Assembly (NCBI GenBank): GCA_966211215.1
Contig: CBIHNR010000044.1
Span: 1 to 31,089, forward strand
DNA length: 31,089 nt
Reading direction: 5' to 3'
DNA from: Desertivirga sp966211215
Lineage (GTDB): Bacteria; Bacteroidota; Bacteroidia; Sphingobacteriales; Sphingobacteriaceae
Below are positions 1-9,100 of this stretch, piece after piece; position 1 is the stretch's first letter; each line of letters starts with the position of its first letter. The translations under genes were made by a program, and so were the position numbers. Below the pieces are notes generated by a model that saw nothing but the letters and a program-made list of their open reading frames with translations, was not told the origin of the DNA and did no database searches.

Positions 1-3000
1 ATGGTAGCCGCATCAGTGCCATCATACACTTTGTTATCTGCTGTAAAGCTTCCTGATACTTCTTTCTTATTCACTATCAAAGTCTGTCCAACGTCATCAG
101 CTGCGCTGTATCCTGAACTACCAGATTGTCTGGCACTGATTTTTGCAGAACCTGCTCCTTTGATAGTTACTGTTGTCCCTGAAACCGTTGCAACTGAAGT
201 ATTATCTGAAGTAAATTCTACTGTTAAACCGGATGTTGAGCTGGCAGTAAGTCCGAAGCTTCCGTCGCCATAAGTTACCGCCGCCAAAGGACTGAAAGTA
301 ATAGTTTGGCCTGCTTTAGGCATTCCAGCCACATCTGCACTTACGGCACTTACATTTCCAGCCTTATCATAGGCTACTATTGTATAATAGTAAGTGGTAC
401 CATTAGCGAGGCCGGTATGTGTGTAGGCTAATTCTGAAATATCCCTGTTTATTAATTCTGTTGTTGGATTTGCACTTGTGCCCCAGTATATTCTATAGCC
501 TTTTAGGTCATTTTCTGAATTTGCACTCCAGCTTAATTCCAACTTAGAGTCTTTAGATGTTGTTATAAAGCTTGACGGCGTAGCCGGTGCTGTTTTATCA
601 AATGTAGTGGGGTTACTGTTTGTGCTGGCACTCACAGCCTGGCCGGCGTTCCCTGATAAATCCGAAAAATTGGCCGTAAACGGAATGAAACCTTCCGTAT
701 TACTGCTTACCATGGTATAGCTGGCAGAATAAGTGTTGCCCGAGCCTGTTACCGACACAGTTTGGCCGGCAATAGTTACTGTCGGTGTATTAATAGCTTC
801 GCTGGCTGTAATACTTAGAGTAACCACATCGCCTGTTTTTGCAAGGTTTGGTATTGCATTATTTGATGTAATAGTAACTGTGCTTAATGTTGGCGCAATA
901 CCATCCACTTTTACCGAACTTAAGGCTGCTACATTATTAAGCGTTAAGGTAGCGTCGTTTCCTGCAGCATCTTTCAAAGTTGCTCCGTTCAATGAAATAG
1001 AACTTGCTAATGCCACTCCATCTGCATCAACATCACCCGCTGCAACGGTATAACGGAAAACTAACGATTGCATACCGCTACCCAGAACATAAGCCGCATT
1101 TACGTTGGCAGTGCCAATGGTTAAGCCTACATAAGGAGTGCCACCGGCTGCATTTACAACAACATTTTCATTAAAGTTGACTGTAAAGTTAAGCTGATCT
1201 CCAATCTTATACGTTTTGTTAGAAGGAGCGTTCACCAATAAGACTGTTGGCGCCACCGCATCTACCAGCACACCTGCAGTAGAGCCTACACTGTTAAGTG
1301 TAAGTATTGCGTTGGTAGTTACACCATCTGTAATTGCAGATGCTCCCGGTAGCGAAATAGCTGCCCCTAAGCTTATGCCGTCGGCATCCAGATCGCCGCT
1401 GGCAATAGTGTATCTGAAAACCAGTTTGGTAGAAGTACTTGCGGCAGCCACATAAGTAGCCTCTTTAGATGTTGCGCCAATAGTTATTGGTAACACCGGG
1501 GTTCCGCTTATTGTAACTGCTGCCGAATAATTTACCGCGAATTCTAAGGACTCGCCGGTTTTATATGTTTTAGCAACAGGAACATTTACGCTGCTTATTG
1601 CCGGGGCTGGGTCCAAAGTGACAAATGATTGCGCAGTGCCATAAGCGGTCCCGGCGCTGTTGATGGCATAAGCACGGTAATAATAAGTTGTACTCGGGCT
1701 TAACCCTGTAACCGCTTTGGTAAATGTTCCGGTAGTAGTCCCCCCTTCTGAAACTTTTGTTGACCCGGAAGCGCCGATGGTTGGCGTAGCCGATGTACCG
1801 TAAACGATACCGCGGTCTGTTATATTTGCCCCTCCGTTTTCGGAGATATCTCCTCCTAAGGTAGCGCCAGAACTACTTATACTGCTGGCTGCACCGCTAG
1901 TTAATGTAGCAATAACAGCTTTTGTGCTAAAGCTCCAGCTTGTATTATTTGAAACTCCAGCATAAGCATTGTCAGCCAAATCCAAAAAGGCTGTTGCCGG
2001 CACATTTACATAATATTGTTTGCCGGGTTTAAGGCTAAAGCCTTTTATAGTAACATCAGTACCATTTGTGGCAAATGCAACGCTGCTGCTGGTTAGCTCT
2101 ACAGTCTGATTTGAATTGTCTGTAACATTATATAAGGTTACTGACCCTGATCCCAGCTTTACCTTTTCAGTAAAAACAATAGAAAAATCGGTAGTTGTAT
2201 GCTCCGTAAGCGGAAAGTCATCAGGAGGCCAAAAGCCTGAAGTGGTTGGGGCCTGGGTATCCGGCGGCGCTTGAACAGTGAATTGAAACGTTTTGAAATA
2301 TTTGGTTCCATCGCCTCCTTCTATCGTCATAACAAGGCTGTATTGCCCGATGGAAGTTGGCGTTCCCCGCAAATTCATGGTGGTTTGTGAAAAACTCATC
2401 CCGGGAGGCAACCCACCTGTTGGAGAAATAGTGTAAGGTGAAACTACACCTGTAGCATTAGCCTGGAAGTTTACAGTGTTTATAGAACCCGTGGTTAATG
2501 TAGTAGAGCCAGATGCAATCCAAATGCGTTCTACATCTGTGGTAAAAGTCTGATTGCTGCCGTAAGAAGTTCCTATACTATTAATTGCATAAGCACGAAC
2601 AACGTATGTTGTACCTGCTGTTAAGCCCGTGATACTTTGTGAATAAGCACCTGTTGATGTTCCTGTTACGAGTACTTTTATTACGCCTGTCCCTCCTATT
2701 TCAGGATTTGCGGTAGTTGAATAAACGAAACCTCTTTCCGTTAAAGTGGCCCCATTTTCTGCAGTTACATCCCCACCAAGAGTGGCTGAGGCCGTACTTA
2801 TCTGCCCTACCGCACTCGTAGTAACTGATGGAGACGAAAGAGAAGAGCCGATTAAATATTTATTAACAGAAGATGGTGCGGTTCCAATATAATTAACATC
2901 TGCCGTCACCACGCCCGCAGGCAAAGATCTTGCATAACTACCAGCGCTATTATCCTGCGCAACCACAAAATAAGATATCTCATCGTTTGAAGCGACCCCT

Positions 3001-4607
3001 CCCATCAGGCTATTATCAATGGTAAAGGCCCATGAATTATTGGCTCCTGCTACACCTTGTGTACTAAACCATGATGTACCACTGTTTTTCTTATAATGAA
3101 TTCTCGGCATTAAAGATCCCGATGTCGGGATTCCGGAAACGTTGTCAGAAATTGTTGCCGTAAGGGTTCGGTTTACTGTTGATGTTGTGTTTGCTAGCGC
3201 GGTGTATGCTATACTAAGAGATTCGGAAGCTTCTGCTTCGTAAGCTCCGATATCTGTTGCACCTGCCCTGATAGAGTTTCTCTGATCCTTGGCTGGTATT
3301 GAAATATTTGTATTGGAATGGGATGAAGCGCCGTTATTAATAAGAACGCTTCCTGCACCGACTGAGATCGTTTGAGTAAGCCCTCCGTTGTTGGACAATG
3401 TTGTGGCAAGATTCCCTCCGGATGAGTATGTAAAGGTTTTGGAATTTGCAGCAAACTCAGCAGTCCCAACATAGTTTTTGTCGTTTGTAACGAGTCCGGC
3501 GCCATCAGCAAAATATAAGTCCTTACCTGTAATACTGTTAGCTATAATGGTATTAACCAGATGTACCGGTGCAGTTGTTGATTGGCTTAAAAAACCTGCG
3601 CCCACCGGGCTGGCCCCTGTTGCCTTATTGTTAACCACTGTACAATTTATCACATATAAGGCATTGCTGGAAGCCGAGGTACCGCGATTAATGGCTGCAC
3701 CATTGGATGCCGTGTTTCCGTAAAAAGTACAGTTAACAATCCAGCCACCACCTGTTCGCAGTGCCCCACCATACATACCGGCGGTATTATTATTAAATGT
3801 ACAGTTATAGAATTTGGGTAGCGAGCTACTCCAGGTCGCAGCACCACCGCTTTGCGGATTAGCACCAGAATTTGTTGCTTCATTGTTACTGAATGTACAA
3901 TAATTAAACGTCGCTGTTATTGAAGCTGACATACCAATGGCACCTGAACCAGGCGCCTTGTTATTATCAAAAACTGTATTATTAACAGAGGTGGTGCCGC
4001 TGGATAAATACATACCTCCTGAGGAGTTCGATATATTGGTATTACCTTCAATCCGGCTGTTATTGATATTTAGTGTCCCTGTTGAGAACATACCAATTCC
4101 GGCTGCGGAGCTACCGTTTGCAACAATGTCATTATTCTTTACAATAACATTGTTTAAAGCAACGGAAGCAGATCCCTCGATAAGCATTCCACTACCCGCA
4201 CCATTCGCATTAGCAGTTGATGTCTCCTTTCCATTTTGGATAGTTAACTCTTCAAAAATGACGGTTCCTTGTGAAACACGGAAAACCCTGCTTACAGCTG
4301 ATAATCGTACTGCATGCGGCTGAATAATGGTAACGCTTCGCCCCTCTCCTCTAATCGTCAAGTTCTTATCTATTAAGATTCCATTTGCCACATTTTCTGT
4401 ATAAGTTCCGGCCTTTATAATGATCACATCTCCAGCACTTGCGGCATTAATAGCTGCCTGAATGCTAGTATATCCGCATCCGCTACTGCATACTACCCGA
4501 TCGGTAGCATAAGAGGCGTTATTTACAAAAGCTAAGGATAGAAAGAGAAAAAAAATTCTGCTTCTTAAGTAGTGTAAAGAAAAATACTTATTGTAGAAAT
4601 ATGGCAT
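1..4607 (-). CDS. Giant secreted beta-helix / Ig-like repeat surface protein (C-terminus outside window)
   Basis: An uninterrupted minus-strand frame runs from an ATG at 4605-4607 to the left edge (1535 codons, no stop), so the gene is partial at its 3' end. Residues 1 to about 36 form a signal peptide with a hydrophobic core (FFLFLSLAF) and a likely cut after NASYA. Residues 40-455 look like a right-handed beta-helix: the opening SIQAAINAASAGD is typical of the fold, followed by many N-x-T/S and NCTF-type rungs. Then come a linker domain, an Fn3-like module (about 592-689), a putative Ig domain with GGLPPGMSF (about 696-777), an SbsA-type Ig-like domain (778-890), a second Fn3-like module (895-995), two tandem copies of a domain with a TYKxGxxLxFxVN start and DADG core (997-1235), another Ig-like domain, an Fn3 module (1336-1432), and MBG/YDG-like modules, the last beginning with NKVYDGTDAAT. 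The role is inferred to be adhesion or glycan contact outside the cell. A C-terminal type IX secretion or anchoring domain would be expected beyond the window. No catalytic residues were recognised. Confidence 0.9.
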   Translation of the reverse strand, partial: MPYFYNKYFSLHYLRSRIFFLFLSLAFVNNASYATDRVVCSSGCGYTSIQAAINAASAGDVIIIKAGTYTENVANGILIDKNLTIRGEGRSVTIIQPHAVRLSAVSRVFRVSQGTVIFEELTIQNGKETSTANANGAGSGMLIEGSASVALNNVIVKNNDIVANGSSAAGIGMFSTGTLNINNSRIEGNTNISNSSGGMYLSSGTTSVNNTVFDNNKAPGSGAIGMSASITATFNYCTFSNNEATNSGANPQSGGAATWSSSLPKFYNCTFNNNTAGMYGGALRTGGGWIVNCTFYGNTASNGAAINRGTSASSNALYVINCTVVNNKATGASPVGAGFLSQSTTAPVHLVNTIIANSITGKDLYFADGAGLVTNDKNYVGTAEFAANSKTFTYSSGGNLATTLSNNGGLTQTISVGAGSVLINNGASSHSNTNISIPAKDQRNSIRAGATDIGAYEAEASESLSIAYTALANTTSTVNRTLTATISDNVSGIPTSGSLMPRIHYKKNSGTSWFSTQGVAGANNSWAFTIDNSLMGGVASNDEISYFVVAQDNSAGSYARSLPAGVVTADVNYIGTAPSSVNKYLIGSSLSSPSVTTSAVGQISTASATLGGDVTAENGATLTERGFVYSTTANPEIGGTGVIKVLVTGTSTGAYSQSITGLTAGTTYVVRAYAINSIGTSYGSNQTFTTDVERIWIASGSTTLTTGSINTVNFQANATGVVSPYTISPTGGLPPGMSFSQTTMNLRGTPTSIGQYSLVMTIEGGDGTKYFKTFQFTVQAPPDTQAPTTSGFWPPDDFPLTEHTTTDFSIVFTEKVKLGSGSVTLYNVTDNSNQTVELTSSSVAFATNGTDVTIKGFSLKPGKQYYVNVPATAFLDLADNAYAGVSNNTSWSFSTKAVIATLTSGAASSISSSGATLGGDISENGGANITDRGIVYGTSATPTIGASGSTKVSEGGTTTGTFTKAVTGLSPSTTYYYRAYAINSAGTAYGTAQSFVTLDPAPAISSVNVPVAKTYKTGESLEFAVNYSAAVTISGTPVLPITIGATSKEATYVAAASTSTKLVFRYTIASGDLDADGISLGAAISLPGASAITDGVTTNAILTLNSVGSTAGVLVDAVAPTVLLVNAPSNKTYKIGDQLNFTVNFNENVVVNAAGGTPYVGLTIGTANVNAAYVLGSGMQSLVFRYTVAAGDVDADGVALASSISLNGATLKDAAGNDATLTLNNVAALSSVKVDGIAPTLSTVTITSNNAIPNLAKTGDVVTLSITASEAINTPTVTIAGQTVSVTGSGNTYSASYTMVSSNTEGFIPFTANFSDLSGNAGQAVSASTNSNPTTFDKTAPATPSSFITTSKDSKLELSWSANSENDLKGYRIYWGTSANPTTELINRDISELAYTHTGLANGTTYYYTIVAYDKAGNVSAVSADVAGMPKAGQTITFSPLAAVTYGDGSFGLTASSTSGLTVEFTSDNTSVATVSGTTVTIKGAGSAKISARQSGSSGYSAADDVGQTLIVNKKEVSGSFTADNKVYDGTDAAT

Positions 4608-5188
4608 AAAAAGATATTTTCAAATTGGTATAAAGGCTGGGCCAAAGGCTGCTGAACGCTTCTTCATGAAGCTGATTAAGTAGACTTCCATGCACCTAAA
4701 AATAAACTCATAAAAAAGTCTATTACAAGCGAGATTGAAGGCCGCTTGCAACAGTATTAATATTCAGTTCTATTAAAAAAGCCAGGGATGCCCCTTAAAA
4801 CACATCATGTCGGAAGTGAAGAGCACTTCTTAAAACTTTCTAAAAGTACATATTATATGATATTTTATCACATCTTTTATTAGTAAGAAGCCTTTTATAC
4901 TATATTAATAATTAATTAAATTTAAATTAAAAAACACCGACGTATGCCACATCTTCTTTGCTCATATATTATTAAGGTTTTCACTTTGAGTAAATCGTCC
5001 AGAAAGCGTTGATTTACATTGAACGCATTTGCCCTCAGGGCCAGCCCCTCAGCAACTCGGGTACAAATGATCTACGATTACCTCTCTGCAATAGGAAGCA
5101 AGACATTAAAAACAGCATCGACAAACCGAAATGCAATTCGAAATACAGAAACATGTTTTGCAAATTAGATATGCTTACCTTTGCCGTG
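4608..5188. other. AT-rich intergenic region
   Basis: No convincing coding frame was found here. The stretch holds the divergent upstream regions of the giant surface protein (minus) and the small protein at 5189 (plus). A short perfect hairpin (GAAGTG, 5-base loop, CACTTC) lies at 4813-4829. Around 4860-4940 the DNA is almost pure A/T. I saw no TAnnTTTG box on the minus strand for the surface-protein gene, so its promoter is not assigned. Confidence 0.6.
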
Positions 5189-5407
5189 ATGACAATTGAC
5201 GAATTAGAGGCATTTTTTAAAGGCAGAGAGTTGCCCAAGGTAGCCCAAATCAACAGGGCAATAAGGATATCAGATGTTGAATTTTTCTTAAAAGGATCTA
5301 TTGAGAGGGTCCGCCTATTTGGTACTGAGATTCCCAGCTACTGGAGGTTAATTGAATTTAGAGACTGGTTATTACAGCAGGAAGAAAATACGGATATTAA
5401 AGATTAG
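5189..5407 (+). CDS. Small conserved-looking hypothetical protein (about 72 residues)
   Basis: The frame is open further upstream to a TTG at 5009, but residues before the segment MTIDELEAFFKGRELPK look like non-coding translation (Cys-rich, low complexity). The protein-like part begins at one of three in-frame ATGs, 5153, 5171 or 5189. I take 5189 because the recognisable domain begins exactly there. The product is soluble, without signal peptide or membrane segment, with a pattern of N-terminal helix, RISDVEFFLKG strand/helix region and a C-terminal helix ending RDWLLQQEEN. It resembles short Bacteroidota proteins of unknown function (possibly the DUF6965 type; this is a recollection and unverified). 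Its neighbours give no clue. It is flanked by non-coding DNA and a pseudogene, so it could be a lone cargo gene. Confidence 0.55.
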   Translation: MTIDELEAFFKGRELPKVAQINRAIRISDVEFFLKGSIERVRLFGTEIPSYWRLIEFRDWLLQQEENTDIKD

Positions 5408-5413
5408 TTACGT

Positions 5414-5431
5414 CTGAATAGCATTATTCAG
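5414..5431 (+). terminator. Hairpin just after the small ORF
   Basis: A perfect 6-bp stem (CTGAAT / ATTCAG) with a 6-base loop begins 7 bases after the stop codon at 5407. There is no clear T-run, so it is a weak terminator candidate. Confidence 0.3.
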
Positions 5432-5474
5432 TTAGATAAATTTATTTGTAAACCAACATCATAAGCCTTTGCCC

Positions 5475-5878
5475 CTATTCCTGAACTAAAAGTTTATCAA
5501 GTGAAATAAAATCGCCCTTGCTTCCGGTTCGCCTTCCGCTTTTTCAACCCAGTACCAGCGCTCTCCAAGAACAGTAACGGTCATGGTATAATTATCCCTG
5601 GGAAGAGAAGGACTTAAAAACAAGAGCGATTTTACAGGATACTTTCGATACATTTCTATTACGGAAGAGATAACGGTTTATCCTTTACTAGCGAGAAGAA
5701 CAACGCGAGCATACCCACAATCCGGACGAGCCATCCCATACAAGCCAATTTGGGTGCCTTTAAACTTCACAGAAAAAGAAGCATCCTTTTCATCTGTACT
5801 TTCCACGGATAGTGTATCCTGCTGCCAATTGCCAGAGTAGATAAGGTATTGCTTGTATGTATTTTGAAATGAAATGTA
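5475..5878 (-). pseudogene. Decayed C-terminal accessory domain of a secreted carbohydrate-active enzyme
   Basis: Read on the minus strand, this region translates to a recognisable beta-sandwich accessory domain, broken in three ways. The order is YSGNWQQD, then SVKFKGTQIGLYGMARPD, then CGYARVVLLASKG, followed by an in-frame TAA at 5678-5680 where a Lys codon (AAA) would fit. The same frame then continues with YPVKSLLFLSPSLPRD and YTMTVTVLGERWYWVEK. Between about 5525 and 5550 the frame shifts, and the next frame gives GSKGDFISLDKLLVQE and a natural stop at 5475-5477. Upstream the frame is closed by a TGA at 5879-5881 and no catalytic domain remains. Domains with the GxxIGLYG motif and a WVEK...SKGDFISLDK ending occur at the C-terminus of secreted Bacteroidota glycan-degrading enzymes (established, by recollection). 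The parent enzyme cannot be named from this fragment. Confidence 0.7.
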
Positions 5879-6123
5879 TCACATTTCTCTTATTACCTCA
5901 ACCTTTGTTTCGCAAGCACGTATAAAAATCAATTTTACGGTTCTTTGCTATGTAAAGACATCAAAGTGTTAAACATAATAAGTTCCTGTATTGGCAAAAT
6001 ATCAGTCAGCAGCCATCAATTTGATTGAGTACTTTTTATTTTATTATTATTTCCACTTCAACAGTATTTTTATCCTGTCATAACCATGGCTGAACTTTTC
6101 TTCGATATTAAAAAGGTTAGTAA

Positions 6124-9100
6124 ATGAAATGCAACAGCGCTCAACTTAAATTGCTTCTATTCTTTCTAATCCTAATTGCCAGTAGTCTCCAGGTGCATTC
6201 TCAATCGCACAGGTTAAAATTTAAAACCTTATCTGCCAATGAAGGCCTATCGCAAAACATGATCCAGTGCATTTTAAAGGACAAGCAGGGATTTATGTGG
6301 TTCGGAACAAGAGATGGGTTAAACAGGTACGATGGGTATAAGTTTACAACGTTCAGGCATAACAGCCAACAGGCATCCTCAATCAGTAACAATTTCATAA
6401 ACGACATTATTGAAGACCGAGGAGGAAATCTATGGATTGGGACTAGTTCGGGCCTCGATTTGTTTGACAGGGGAAGCGAAAAGTTTATCCATTATAATCC
6501 AGACAAGTTAAAGCTTATTATAAGTGACCTTACAATTGATAAAAAAGGTAGTCTTTGGATGAGCACGGTTAATTCTGGCTTATTAAGTTTCAATACAAAA
6601 ACCCGGAAATTCAGAGCATATGTAAACGATCCGAAAAACCAGGCAAGCCTTAGAACTGATCATACAACTAAGGTGTGTATTATCTCAGACACTAAAATAA
6701 TGGTGCTTACCCGGCTTGGCCCTGATGTATTAGACACCAGATCCGGGCGCTTTATTAAATTCATGCCAGATCCAACAGACTCTATGAGTATCTATAAAGT
6801 TAAAATAAGAGATGCTTTAAAAGATTCAAAAGGGAATATCTGGTTTAGTGTACCTAGAAGGGGGCTGGCACGTTATGATGTTGCTACAAATTCCTTTACC
6901 TATATCCGTGCTACAAAGGAAAACGGGATACCAGATAATAATATATTGTCGATTGCAGAAGGCCCCGATGAGAAATTATGGCTCGGGACGGAAAACAAAG
7001 GGCTGTGCATATATGACCCTATAAAAAACACTTCAGAAAGCTACCAACCAGAGTCTTTCAACTTGGCAAGTTTAAGTCATCATACCGTTCGCGTGGTTTA
7101 TCGCGACCCTCAGAACACAATGTGGATAGGAACACAGGCCGGCGGAGTCAATTTTACTGCTGCATCCGCAACCAAATTCCAACATTTTACTTTTCAGGCG
7201 GGAATGAACGGCTTGAATCATAAACATGTGACAGCCTTCTCAGAGGATGACTTCGGGCGGATGTGGATAGGCACCGACGGAGGGGGCGTTAATACGTATG
7301 ATCCGAAGACGGGGGTATTTAAACAGTTAGCTATCAACCTGCCTGCCACAAATGACGGTATAAGTTCTGATTATGTAGCAGGCATCACGAATTTAGGGGA
7401 TGGTAAAATGGCGGTAGGGTATAACAGAGAGGGAGGGCTTTACATTCTTAACTACAAACGAAATACATTTACCTATTTCCCCACAGATTTAGGAAACGGA
7501 GATCCGAAAAAGATCTCGGGTAAAAGCTTGCATTCCATATTGAAAGATAAGCAAGGAGACATCTGGATTGCAAGCCGCGGTTCAGGGGTAACCAGACTTA
7601 ATTTAAGTACAAATACCTTCAAGAAATATTTAAATTTCCCCTCACCGGTTAACGGCACAATAGGCGTGATAAATTGTATTTACCAGGATCGGAAGCAGCG
7701 AATCTGGGCTGGTTTGCAAAATGGACTATACCTATATAATCCAGATTCGGACTCTTTTGCAATTTACGGCCATAGTGAAAAGGATAAATACAAATTAAGT
7801 TCTGATGATGTTACTTGTCTGTACGAAGACAAATTCGGAAACTTTTGGGTGGGTACTAACGCGGGCCTGAACTTGATGGATCGCAAATCTCGTAAATTCC
7901 ATTCCTTCGGTAAGATAAATGGAATAAAAAACGACTGGATAAAAGGTTTGCTTGAAGATTCTGACGGAAACCTTTGGCTAAGTACAAACGGCGGCATTTC
8001 TAAATTCAACCAAAAAACAAAGGCCTTCGAAAATTTTGACCTTGCAGATGGTTTGCAGTCACGGGAGTATAGTCTTGGTGCCTGCTGTAAAAGTGCAGAA
8101 GGCATTATGTATTTCGGAGGGATTAACGGTTTTAATACCTTTCATCCTCAGCGCATACAATATAATGAGACTCCGCCTTCTGTGGTACTCACTGACTTCC
8201 TTCTATTTAACCAATCGGTTGTGTCGACTGCTGACTCACCTCTTAAATCTTCAATCAGCCAGACAAAAGAAATTGTACTTTCCTATGAAGAATCTAAGTT
8301 TATCTCCTTTGAATTTGCCGCACTTAATTTTATTGCCACCGAAAAAAACCAATATGCTTACAAACTGGAGAATTTCGACAAAGACTGGATTTATGGCGGA
8401 TCGAAGCGCTTTGCAACTTACACCAATCTTTCCCCTGGCAAATATGTATTCAGGGTAAAAGGCTCTAATAATGATGGTGTTTGGAACCATAGTGGAACCT
8501 CGGTAATTCTTCTGATCAGGCCTCCATTCTGGATGACGTGGTGGTTCCGGGGCATGGTTGTTTTATCATTATGCCTGGCTATCTATCTTTTTTTTCATTC
8601 CCGAACTAAAAACCTCAAAAAGCAGAAAGAGGAACTGGAGGAGCAGGTGCGTATTCGAACAAACGAGATCGCTCAACAAGCTGAGGAGCTTCAAGCAATA
8701 AACGAAGAACTTCAGGCACAGACTGAAGATGCCTCGAATGCCAGAAGAGAGGCAGAAGCCGCCAATAAGGCTAAAAGTATATTTCTGGCCACAATGAGCC
8801 ATGAGATACGAACACCAATGAACGGTGTTATTGGTATGGCTTCACTTCTTGCGCAAACGCCTTTGAACCCCGAACAGGATGAATATGTAAAGATTATCAC
8901 TACATCCGGCGATGCGCTGTTGGGAGTGATTAATGATATTCTCGACTTCTCAAAAATTGAATCGGGAAGTATGGAAATTGAACAACATGACTTCGATCTG
9001 CGACAGTGTGTGGAAAACGTGTTGGATGTATTTGCCGGAAAAGCAGCGCAAATCGGGATAGACCTTATTTATCAGCTGGATCACCGCTTACCTTCTGCTA

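Noticed and set aside
1..4323. Several plus-strand open frames (for example 1-273, 733-1053, 3937-4323)
   Set aside because: All are antisense shadows of the continuous minus-strand surface-protein frame; their translations are A/V/T/P-rich without domains.
5009..5188. N-terminal extension of the small protein from a TTG codon
   Set aside because: The translation is not protein-like, and the recognisable segment begins at the ATG at 5189.
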